DNA of 64,000 bases, from positions 11,408,001 to 11,472,000 of the forward strand of contig NC_068569.1 of the NCBI RefSeq assembly GCF_025698545.1, read 5' to 3'. Position 1 is the first letter of the stretch, and each line of letters begins with the position of its first letter. Source of the stretch: Gossypium raimondii. Taxonomy: Eukaryota > Streptophyta > Magnoliopsida > Malvales > Malvaceae. Shown here one piece after another: positions 37,295 to 49,100 of this stretch. Both the position numbers and the translations under genes were made by a program. Below the pieces are notes generated by a model, which worked only from the letters and a program-made list of their open reading frames with translations, was not told where the DNA came from and did not search any database.

Positions 37295-38165
37295 TGTTCA
37301 CCGCTAAAAATCCATAACCTAATTATTTGACCAAAAAATGCAGATACACACTTCCTTTAACCCCAAAAACTTCAATTAAATTAGAGCTTCTTTGCTCCAT
37401 TTCAAAAAACCCCCTTTCCATAACCCCACTAAAGATGTTCCACTAACTCCAGAAAGACCCATGGACACCATTACAAAACGCATCTTTGCAACCCAACAGC
37501 AAAGCTCTCATAAAGTTCAAACATTTAAACTCGTCCCTCCAAATTCAATCAACAAAATTCAAATAAAAACCCAGAGGAATGAAAAAGAAAGAAAGCCAAA
37601 TTTGAACCATATCAACCCAGAAAAAACCTTCTTTATATTCATTCAGAGATAAATTTGACCAAAAAATCCACGAAAATAAGCTCAACCCACTTCATGAACA
37701 TCTCCTCTTTATTCAATAAATAGAAGCTAAAAGAAAAATACCGCCTCGAAAAGCAAAGTGCTGCTAAGCGGATCAACGAATGTTAAGAATATAAGTTCAA
37801 TGCCAACTTTCAACAATAAGCTTGAATTTCATGGGGGAAATTGAATACAACAGAGAGCAAAGGAAACATGAGATTCCAGAAAGAGAGAATTTCGAAAAGA
37901 AACTTTACTGTTGCTCTGACCTGATTGGAGCTCGAGAAAGTGGAAGAAAATTTCCGCGGATAAAGAAAAACAAAAGACCGTTCTGCTATCTTTCCTTCGA
38001 ACTCGAGCTTCCTTCTCCTTATATCTTCACTTCCTATTCTCTCATCAAAGAACTTTTTGTAGCATTTTCAACACACTTTCGTCTGATTTTCTCTTCCAGA
38101 GATCTTTGATGGATTTTGGGTTTGAAATCAAAGAGTTCTTCAGCTTACCCTCTTTGATCCATTAT
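37295..38165 (-). other. Probable 5' UTR, leader intron and promoter of the ADA1 gene
   Basis: No coding gene. The position, the acceptor-like sequence next to the start codon and the TC/GA-rich stretch at about 37.9-38.1 kb fit a spliced plant 5' leader. The short open frames here on the + strand are not supported by any family. Confidence 0.45.
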
Positions 38166-38235
38166 TTTTCTACGATTTCCTTTCTGGTTTTTTTATCCTT
38201 TTCGCGTATATTGTATTGGGCTAATATAATATTTA

Positions 38236-38440
38236 ATACCTGATATTGACTTCAATGTTAATTTGGTACCTAAATTTGTTCCCAATTTGGCACTTAAATT
38301 TGATTTCAATGTTTAATTTGGTACCTAAATTTTTCCAATCTGATACTTAACATTTTTTGTCCCAATTAAATGCATGAGTTCAACATCAATGCTCAATTTA
38401 ACATCTAAACTTTTTTCTATTCCAATTAAATACTTACATT
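38236..38440. repeat. Degenerate tandem repeat
   Basis: Three or so imperfect copies of a unit of 55-90 bp built around CAATGTTTAATTTGGTACC and TAAATTTTTCC. Flanked by AT-rich DNA. Probably part of an old mobile element. Confidence 0.55.
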
Positions 38441-39512
38441 TTTTACAAGAGCATGAATATCAAATATCGATCGAATTTGAGTATCAAATTGAATATTAAA
38501 CAAGTTGCAAATGATATATTAATATATTGTAAATAAATGTTACAATGTAGGAGCTCCAAAAACAATTTCCGCTTTGTGTTGAAGTTGAGGGAATAATGGA
38601 GTGGTTCACTCTCAGAGAGTGAATATGATAAAATATGTGATTTCCGATATAGCAGATAATTTTGGAATATTATAATGACTTAATATTTAATGCATTAATT
38701 TAATAAATTAAATTAAATTATTTGTTTATTTAATTTATTTATATTAAAAATTTTAAGATTCAAATAGATAATCGAATCAAATACAATCAATTTGATCAAT
38801 TAAAAATAAAAAATATATATTAAAACCCAATTTAACTTTCCTGCTCAATTAATCCAGATCAACCCATCCGATTCAAATAATCTAGATTTACTCTAATTTA
38901 ATCCATTTTAATTTTTTTTACTTTTGTCAAATTCAGTTCTTAAAACTTTTACATTTTGTTTACAAATAGTGGATTTAATTTGTATAGTCTCTTCTAGATT
39001 TTTTGATAAATGTGGTAAAAAATAAACGTGACGTTGTCACCTGCTACTTAATTAAATTTCACTTGTCACCTGCTACTTATTTAAATTTCACTGAAAGTGG
39101 ACCAAATCAAATAATAACCTATTTTATAAAAAAAAAAAAAATCAAAGCCGGATGCCAAACAAAGAAAAATTATATACACCACTGAAACGAAACTCTATGA
39201 TCTCTGAAATTGAAGCAAAGGATTTTATTACAAAACTGGAAAACTCTAATAAAACGATTATACAAGTCTCGGGAAAATTCTACTATATATTAATAGGAAA
39301 ATGGATTTCAAAATGTAATGAAAGAATATTTCCTTAAACAAAAAACAAAATCATGGACGGTTAATCAGAACACCGAAAGAACCTGAAATGCTTTGCACTA
39401 AAATGCTTTGCTTGCTCTTACTGTGAAGCCAGTTGGAGGTGAGGCCTAATTGGCAACCGGATTGCCAGTCTTTTAAGCTGTACAAAGAGATGACCAAGAA
39501 AAAGCCAGACTT
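38441..39512. other. AT-rich intergenic DNA with a 29-bp duplication
   Basis: No gene. At 39034-39091 the unit TTGTCACCTGCTACTTA plus following AT-rich bases occurs twice in tandem with a 29-bp period. The last 150 bases are the likely 3' UTR of the epimerase gene on the minus strand. Confidence 0.5.
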
Positions 39513-42500
39513 TCAGTTACTACGGAATATTCTTCGAGGGTCAAGTTGTCCGCTACAGTAACTGGAAGGAACAGCTGAAATCTCCAGCCTTCCTTTCCAC
39601 TCTTCACCAGGTTTCAAAATGATGGGATTCTCTACACAAGCAGCTGTGACACATAGCATGTGTTTATATTCATCATCACCGAAATCAGCCATCGCCTTTG
39701 CTTTCTTATCCCAGGGGTTCCACACGACTGAAAAGAAAAAAAAAAGGAAATACAGGAATTAAAAAACTGTAATCAACACATCTAACCATGATTTACATCC
39801 TTATCCAATCATCTAAAAGAAAGCATATGATTAAACCTATCTTCGTCATATTTAGTCGTTCTAAATACAGTCGGTTGATCTATAGTTGTTAACTTCCAAG
39901 GTGAGAATGGACCAACAACAAAATATCCATAGCACGCATAATTAATGTATAGAGACAATGAACTCACCAGCATCTGGAAGTCCATCCTTTCTCAACACAA
40001 AAGTCCGCTTCCTTTCATGGTCCAGGATGGCAATTTTTGTTGGTGTACTGAGATATACTTTGTCAACCTTTTTCATTAAGGATAACAGTAATAAAACAAT
40101 AAACACAAAGTAGAATTAAAAAGACCAGGAAAATGGATAAGCCTGCTTATGAAAATCAACACTAACTTCTGACTCGAATGTTAATGCGTCCCCTTGTTCA
40201 GTGAACCGCTCTCTATTCTTCAGGTTATCCAAATAATCCAGTGTCTCTAGTCCTTCTACTCGCACTTCACTAAATAAAATAGAAAAAAAATTACAAAGAG
40301 CATGAATGAGTAGGCCCTTGCAATTTATCATACAACAATGTCTAGAAACAAAGCTTTTTTTCATTCTATCTGTAATACAAACGTGTTATTAAAACAACTT
40401 TATTAACATTTCAAGATAAAGTCATCATCTTTTGCAAGAGTATCTAGAACACCTATGCAAAATAGTAAAGCAAATATATTTAGCTACAATGTAGAAGACT
40501 GTAGCCTGCATGATTATAAATCATACGTGTAAGTAAACTACTCATGTTCAGTGACTAATAACTTTGATCTCATATTTATTCTCCTGCTCTTGACAGTCCC
40601 ACTAGAACTATAGGGTGATTTCATCAAGGAATGTTCAGAGATTGCATCTCACACTGCTTTCAAGACTTAAGGAAAAGAGAGCCAGCATAGTTAAATAAAG
40701 AAAATAACTGCAACAAGTAAAATTAAAAATGCATAATACCATATTTACATGCGAAGGTTCTCATAACTAAAAACCACAAGATGGCAAGAAAAATATATTG
40801 AACCTGATATCAGTGACTGAAAAATAGGTGTGATAGGCAAATGTAAATGTAAACGACTTTCCATCAGTGTTGGTATTCCGAATGCGGGATGTCAACATCA
40901 AATCACCACCAGGACCCAAAGCTACCCTTAATCGACACTCATACCTGCACAAGATAGCATATCCCTTAATTTAAACAATGGAACTTCAGAATCAATCTCA
41001 CATGCATGCCAAAATGTACACATTAAATAAACAGGACAAGTAACATAGCAAATGAAATCAGTTAATCCATAAATCTATATACAGACCAGTACTAGAGCAC
41101 ATTAAGATTGACTTCAAAAACAGTGTACAACCGAATCCCATAAACAATAATGTTTTATGGGAAGAACAAACTATATTCCATGCCACTTTAACAGTTTTGC
41201 TTAAACTAAAGCACTGAAATTAAAATGCCAATTTAGGAACATAATTAAATAGATCAAACTTCTTATTGAGATATGCACCTGTGAGGCCAGATTTTCACTT
41301 CTTCTTCAGAGTGCCTGAGGATTAAGTCAACGAAGGCCCTGTGAGAAGTATTTGCTGGAAATGGTGGGGGATCACGATCAACACTCCAAAGACGATTCCT
41401 TGCAAATCCATGTTGCTCAAGAGAACCAATAGTCCCGAACTGCAGACCGCAAACATTTGAGTTGGAAGAAAAGTATACATAATAATTGCAAAAACACAGA
41501 GACAAAAGAATTGAAGCACATACTTGAGGAAAACAGATCTGTATACCTCCACGAATAGCATTAGGGGGCTTAAATGTAGCCTGCAGAAAGCACACATATT
41601 CATTGAAAAGGCAATCATATTGCTAGTTTTCTTCCAAAATAAAAATCAATATACATGGATCATTTCAATTAGAAAGTTTTTGTACTTTAAGAAAATCAAG
41701 AAACCTTGTTTATATCTAAAGGTAAGTAAAACTGACAGTTCTTTTGACATTTCCCTCCCAAAACAAACTCATTTTTCAGAAGTGCTTTTTAAGCACTAAC
41801 CTCTGTACCAAATACCATCAAGTGTTGATCAAACATGAAACACCAACTAAATAACTATAACCTGCGAGAATTAACCAACACACTGCAAAATTATGAGACC
41901 CTACAAGCATATGGTTGACTAAATGGGATAAAAAGATAACAGGATTACAAGTGACCAATGTGGTAAAAGTTATCCCATGAACTATTGCATGCACATTCTG
42001 GGACTATCTCTGCTGAAGATAATTAATAAAATGTGGAAAAGGTAACTTTAATTCTTTTAAGTCCGTAAGCTAAACATCTTCTTACAAGAATAATTCTAAA
42101 ACAGATACCTTACTACTAAGGAAAAGCAACTGTTCCCTGAATTCATTCTTCCAAGAAGTGACTTGGCCTCCATCCAAATAGACCTGTTTAAGAGGAAAAA
42201 AGGAAAATGAAGACAGAATTTGTGTTGTCTAAGAGTGTATTAAGTTTTTCAGGAAGACTACCTAAGCAGCAATCACAACTTTCTCTGTTGATACGATAGG
42301 ATTTCAAGAAACACTGATTCCACTTTTAAGCATGGTTAATATAAGGAAAAAATCAACAGACTGAAGATATTCAAACAAAAGAATTAATTTTCAGAAATAA
42401 TTAACATCAGAAGAAAGAGAGTGAGATAAAGATTCTCATGGCTTTAAGGACACAGAAATGGATTATTATCTATACTAGTATACTACGGTGGAGGAAATCA

Positions 42501-43307
42501 AAGACTTCTCTAGTGAACTCAATTTATCATCATGCGTCCATTTAACTAAATATGTTAACATAATAAATCAAGATCAACTTTATTATTTATCATCCAATAG
42601 GATGTTGTAAGCATATCAACTCACACGCTTTAAACTTCCCTATAGGTGTATAGAAATAGTAATAATGAGCATTAATCGGCACCCTCAAGATTGGTTTCTC
42701 AAGAATCTTTCGGTTCATACATTTCACCTTTCTCTTGACATCTTCTTTTGTCTTTTTATAAACACACTCGGTGCCATTCACGACTACAAAGAATGAACTA
42801 TTCTTCATTTTAAATTCAATGCAAACGCAACGCATCTTCAGGAGATTCATAGAACACACTCGGTCCCATTCACGAGTACGACAAAAGAACGAATTATTCT
42901 TAATATAAATTCAATGCAAACGCAACGCATCATCATCAGATATATTAAGCAAAAAACCCGACCGTTACAAGACTAAAAATCATCACAGTTTCATTATACA
43001 AACAATTAACAATCACAATATCTAAATCGATGAACACAATAATCAAATGCATAACACGCAAAACTCTGAAAAGAAAAGAAAAAGAACATTTTAACAAAGT
43101 TCTGAAGATTTCTAACAAAAAAAGTAACAAGAATAACTCCGGCTCCGAAAACAGAGACAAGAATGACGAGATAAGAAAACGCAAACGAAAGATCGGAGGA
43201 AAGAGAGGGGAAACCTCAGCAGAGGAACCACGTATCTCCCTTAAGATGACTTTGTCGAGGCCATTAACGCCTTTACAGTGCTCGACATACACATTCTCTG
43301 AAGCCAT
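39513..43307 (-). CDS. Glucose-6-phosphate 1-epimerase-like protein, catalytic Glu position changed
   Basis: Eight exons on the minus strand: 43307-43215, 42183-42109, 41580-41524, 41439-41279, 40944-40804, 40269-40167, 40067-39968, 39727-39513, giving 314 aa. The family (aldose 1-epimerase superfamily, D-hexose-6-phosphate mutarotase) interconverts the anomers of glucose 6-phosphate, probably in the cytosol here, as no transit peptide is present. Landmarks: AIRGGIQICFPQ, HGFARNRLW (His85), TFAYHTYFSV (His167), GLETLDYLDNL, and LKPGEEWKGRLE. In this superfamily the catalytic base is a Glu in a C-[VL]-E stretch; plant members usually read CVEAA there, but this protein reads CVTAAC with Thr271. 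Also GGIQ replaces the usual GGIP. So it is either a paralogue with lost or changed activity, or uses another residue. All splice sites are GT-AG and the frame is intact. Confidence 0.9.
42761..42933. repeat. Direct duplication of about 92 bp inside epimerase intron 1
   Basis: Two copies, about 42761-42837 and 42853-42933, share AACACACTCGG, CCATTCACGA and TTCAATGCAAACGCAACGCA in the same order with a few differences. The period is about 92 bp. Confidence 0.8.
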
Positions 43308-46131
43308 CTAATGAAATTCTTCAATTTCTGGAAAGAGAACAGAGGGGGGAAAAAATCATATAAAGGAGAGAAGGAAAGAGAATGAGAAGAGGAGTATTTC
43401 GGAGGATGTTTGTTCGGAGGGGGTCTACTTAATTAAGGAAATATCAGATAATTTATTTTTATTTCGTAAGCTTCTTTCTTTCTTTTCCTTTTAGTAAGTT
43501 TATTTTATTTCGGTTTTCATTTGATGGGATGGAACGTAACAATAACGTGTGTTTACGGCGCTCCATTATTATCCTTTTAAAAAACGACGGCATCCCACAT
43601 TAACCATATTATTATCGATGAAGCCTCTAATTTGATTTTTTACTGAAAAAAATAATTTTTATATATTTTGAAATGTGTAAATTAATTCTTTAGTGAAATC
43701 TTAAATTTATGTTGCAAATTATTTTTTCAGATAAACCATAAAATGGTCGTCCAATATATCTTTCGTTTTATTATGATCATCCAACTATTAATATTTTCGA
43801 TTTAATTACTAAATTTTTGAAATTAAATATTTTATTCGAGTTAATGTACATTTTTTATTGGTCTAGTAATACAATTAGCCCTCTAATGTTTATATATTAA
43901 ATCAATTTGATCATAAATATAAAAATTTAACAAATTTAGCCCTTAATGTTTGCAAAATTTGTCATTTTAGTTCTATTTCTAAAAATTTAATAAATTTGAC
44001 CTCAATATTTACAAAATATATCAATTTAGTCATAACTCTATTTTTTAAAAATATTTAAAAAAATATTTTAGTTCTTTATAACTCATTGACTAACTCATGT
44101 AAGATAATAAAATAATAAAAGAGTACACTATTTCAAGTCATTTGCATCAATTTCTTTTACTATAATTTGTGCTTCACATTAGACCAAACCAATTGATTTG
44201 GACTCTATCCGAAATAATTGATTGCATTACCACCCGAAAAAGTTACTATTTTAATGCATTTTATTTTCTTTTGGATATTTTTTTTGCATTTTATCTCAAC
44301 CTTTTAAAGTCATTTTGCAAGTGACTTGAAGGATGATACTTTTTTCCTTATTTAATAAAAAACCAACATCAGTTCAAAGGGACTAAAATAATTGATTTTA
44401 AAAGTTTAGTTCCTAAATAAAAAAAATTATTAGTTGTGTGACAAAATAGAACGGAAGACATAGTTAATTAACCATTTTATTGTTTACCCATAAAAATAAT
44501 TTCAGCATAAATATAGCGTTCCCGTATCATTTAACAAATAAAATTTAAGGAATAGACTAATTTATACATTTCAAAATACATAAAATTAATTTACTCATTT
44601 TTAATAAAAAGCGAAATGCAATTCATTTTCTCTTATACTTTTACCATGAAAATACTATATTTAAAACCACCTATTCTACTCCAAAATAATATTAAAAAAT
44701 CACCCCATTTTAAGGTGAACTAACTTTTAAAATGAATTTGGTAAAGTTTTAGATGATTCTAATAAATTTTTATATGATTTTAGCAATATTTTTGGAGGTA
44801 GAATTAAATTGTTTATTTTATGATAATAAAATATAATTTTATCATTTTAACAACTTATATCTTTATAATTTTAAAGGGTTAAATCAAATTTTTATTATTT
44901 TGGGAGAACAAAATACAATTTTATCACTACTAATTTAAAATTTTATAAATTATAAAAGTTTAAATTAAAATTTTATCATTTAAGGAATTATAACCACGGG
45001 TCTCTACTACACTCTGCCATTAAACTGAGAGACTCTTTTTTAAGAGGTTGTGATTCCAATTTTCAAAAAAAAAAAAAGTGAAAAGAAGAACTATATACCA
45101 TCATCGATCAAATATGGTATACACAATTTATACATAATCATAATCTAGCATGAATTTTTTGTTGCAAATCGTGATGATGCATTTAAGAATCATTACATTT
45201 TTGTCATATATGGTAAATGAACGTAAAATTTATTTTGAAACTAAAATAATAATAAATTAAGGGAAAAAAGTGAAAACTACAGAGCAAAATGAGGGAAACT
45301 AAGGCAGATAAATTTAAAACATATGAACCCAAAAAATTTTATTTTACAATATTTTAAACTTGTTTCTCGTTCAAATATTTTAGACATAAACAGAAATAAA
45401 TTTAATCCTGTATATTAATGCTGTATCACACGTTCACCTAAGAAATAAATTTTGATTTGTCGGCCACCTTTTAGATGCCGTGCTTCACATGATTTCATTA
45501 TATATACCGTGTTTGGTTCATGAGAAAATGAAACATCATCAAATTTGACTTGATTGCTTTGGTTAAATGTAGTATTGTTTCATATACATACTGAACTGAA
45601 AATCAAAGTCATTTACTCTGATGTGATGTTACATACCTTCTTTTTCTATAAAAGTTTACTGTTTAAGGTTCAAGTTAGATTTAAGTATTTATATATTCTA
45701 TAAAAGAACATGTAAAGTGTAATGTACAACAAGTAGGGCATTTGGGGAATAAATTTTCTTTTCAGCCAATACTGTGAAACAACCTATATATGATACAAAA
45801 AGAGTATCGTGCTACAAACCAGAAGCTTAATCCAATTATGCAATCACCTTTAAAATTCAGTGTCCAATAGATTTACAATTCGAATCTCAACCTCTACAAC
45901 TCCTCTCCTCCTTTCCTTTTCCTTAGACTATGACCTCATTTGCAGTCGGTCATAATTGTTTCGAATCGTCTCTTTCTAGCTTCTGTTAGGATCATATGGT
46001 TTAAGAGCTCAGTTCTACCTCCATCCGTGCGCCGGGTGGAAATAAAATTACACCTGAACTTAGAAGGTTAAGAAATGTGCAGGCTGTGGAAGTAAGAAAC
46101 AAGAAGAGAGGCAACAGATGAGCAAAGTAAT
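43308..46131. other. Epimerase promoter side and repeat-rich intergenic DNA
   Basis: The first 150 bases hold the 5' leader of the epimerase gene. From about 43.63 to 44.61 kb, AT-rich sequence begins and ends with related inverted stretches (TATATTTTGAAATGTGTAAA on the left, TTTATACATTTCAAAATACA on the right), with tandem TTTAGCCCTTAATGTTTG-like phrases between them; it may be a degraded MITE of about 1 kb. The rest has no gene. The end of the region is the kinase 3' UTR. Confidence 0.4.
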
Positions 46132-49100
46132 TCAGAAACTAACCTGAGCATTATCTGTTTTATATTTTTGCAGTTCTTCTTGGGCACAAATGAGCCTACA
46201 TACAACAAACCAAGGTTCAGACTAGTTTTTATGTTTTGAGATGGTAAAATTAAGAAGCAAAAAGAGAACCGAATGCACTAGACATTGGAATACCTCCACT
46301 GTAACTCGGATATTTCATGAAGCAACTCCTTCTCCCTATCATGAGCTACTTCCAACTGCAATTCAAGAAAAATATGTTTCCCAAATGAATTGTGCAAGAC
46401 GAAGATCTAGATTCGGGATCATTCATGCAACCTCGAAATCATGTAGGTCGATGAGGGTATTACAGATGATGTAAGATAAAGTTGAATGTTATAGCATAAT
46501 AATGATTGACGGCGAACCCAACAAACCAATGCCAAAGGGAAACATGGGAACTCCACTGTAGAGCTTTCTTAGAACCTGTTGGAAACACACAAACTACTAC
46601 TTCCTGCTTTTCGGCAGCACATTTCGCTCAATTCATTATTGATCTTCACATTGCTCTATCACCAAAATATTATTCCATGCTTCAATTTTTATTGTATGTT
46701 CCCTTAAGTTGTCGACAACTCAACTGACTGAACTCATCAACCATTTATCCTAACTAAAGATCCCACACATGTATTCCAAAATTTCAATTCATAAAGTGCA
46801 GGACTGCAGGTTCGCAATTTTTTTACAGCAGACTATATTTTTTGAGATTACCTTGGCTGATTTTTAATGATAGAACCCTATACGACGTACCAAAGATTTC
46901 TCTGTGACAGTTGAGACATTAGCTGGCATGGAAGCTCCCTCGAATGGGCGGTTGGCTAAATAATGGAGAAATAGAAAATGTAAGATCATCTAATTTGCAT
47001 TCATTAAAGAGAGGAATGGGAGTGTTTTGAGGAGCGTTAATGTTAGCACACCTATAGAGTCACCAGCAGAAACTTGCTTCATCAGATTAAGAATATGATC
47101 CTGTTGATGAAAGTAAGCCAAGTAGAGACATTAACTTTACAGATACAGTGGTAAAATGGCAAAAATATGTGGCTAACTTATACCCTTTGAAGAATGTTTG
47201 TCTGCAAAACGGATTGCAATAATGGGAAAAGTTGATTGGATGAAGAAGCTGATGGTGTGGCAACAGGAGTTGATGATGAAGCAGCTACAGGAGTTGATGA
47301 TGAAACAGCATCAGATGGTGCTGCTGCTGACACTAAAGGATGTGGGTCCATCAACTGCATAACCCATAACACTGACATTATAAAAATTATAAGAAAATAA
47401 GTAAGATTATAGATATGTTTATTTTTCCAGGCGTACGAGGCATCTTTGTCTACTTAGGATGATTGAAAAACTACATATGCATCCAAGATCGATTATCCCT
47501 TCCTTCTTGATGCTTGAACACAAGCCACCTACACAATGGTTCATGTGGACTCTGAGATTTTCTGAGTGTGATATGTGATGCTCTATCCGCTCTCGAAGCA
47601 GTCGTAAGGTAAGGTTGGTTTTTACGTAAGGTTTAGCGCAGCCCTTTAGCCTGCTTTTCCTTGAGACTGTGGAAAAGCGGCTTTAAGCTCCCCTTTCTTC
47701 TTTACTAATACTTGTTAGGCCTACTTATTGTCTGAATTTTTTTTGTTACGGATACAATTCAATCTCTTATAAATCAAATCAGATACCTAATCATGCATTT
47801 ACTAGAGAACTACAAAATGGGGTACTAATTCTAATGTTGGGTGTAAAAGGCAATTTGGCACATAAGGCTTTGCTTGGTAGAGTGGAAGAAAATTGGAAAG
47901 ACAAAAAATTGAAGGGGTGGAAAAATAGAAATATGGAAAATATTATTTCCAAAGGTGTGCTTGGTAGGAAAGATAGAAAAATGAAAAGAGAAGGCTAATT
48001 TATATCCCTTACGAGAAAAAGAAGCAAGAGCCAGACCGAAAGATATAAATCACCTTCTCTAATTGCACATTTTCAGAGGTAACCTTAAAACGACCCCTTT
48101 GCTGAACAACAGGTGGCTTTGCTTTCTCATCTAGATCATCACTGTTCATTGCTGCAATTACACTTTCGTTACTTGGGAAGTAAATCAACTTGGAGTGGCA
48201 AGAGAGCAAAATAATCAAATTAACCAACCAAAAGACAAAACCTGGAGACTGTTTTTGCACGACAAAAGCTAGAGAGTGAACAATTAACACTTGCCTGATG
48301 ATTTAGTAGATGCCTTAGAAGGAAGCTCTGAAATAGTATCCTCTTTTACTGCCACTCCATTGACACCAGAAATATTCTGGGACTGGTTTTGCTTATCACT
48401 GGAAAACTTCATAAAATGAGTGAATGTTGAAAAAATAGTATGATACAAGGATGACAATAATACTAATACTACAGTTAATGTTGTGGAAATGAATTGGATG
48501 GGATGATAGTTTAATAGAAGTTTGGATAAATGTTTCCCAGATGTCTAAAGATTACACCTTGTCAACTCTCTTATTCACACAACTCGAATCATATTGGTAA
48601 ATATAGATCACATGATTTGGCTTTTGGAAATCAAGCATCTGGTATGCCCATGACAATCATAGACCAAGATTTACAACAACAATTTCGCTGCTGACATAAA
48701 AAGCAGGACATCATGCTTTATCTCAAAGGGACAACAGGCAATGAATGGAGTTTGCAGAACTAATTCTTGGTAGAGGAACTTTACACAATAAGACAAGCAA
48801 ATTAAGTTGCCACACAACTGGTGCAACAGAGAAGTAAGCATTAGAACCAAGAAAATTTAAAGAATTATGCAGGTAAAGTATCAAACCTTTCTCCTTTAAT
48901 TAGAAGAATTATGCAGGCAAAGCATTAAACAAGCAAAATAAAGTATCAAACCTTTCTGGTGTAGGGGTGCTGCCTAAAGTTGCTAACCTTTGAAGAGAAG
49001 GTTTGGTCATGTTATCAAGAGATTTTCCATTGAGTTCCAAAACATGCTTTTCACTCGGATTACTTTCAAGATGATCATCATGACAAAGGGAAATCACATT

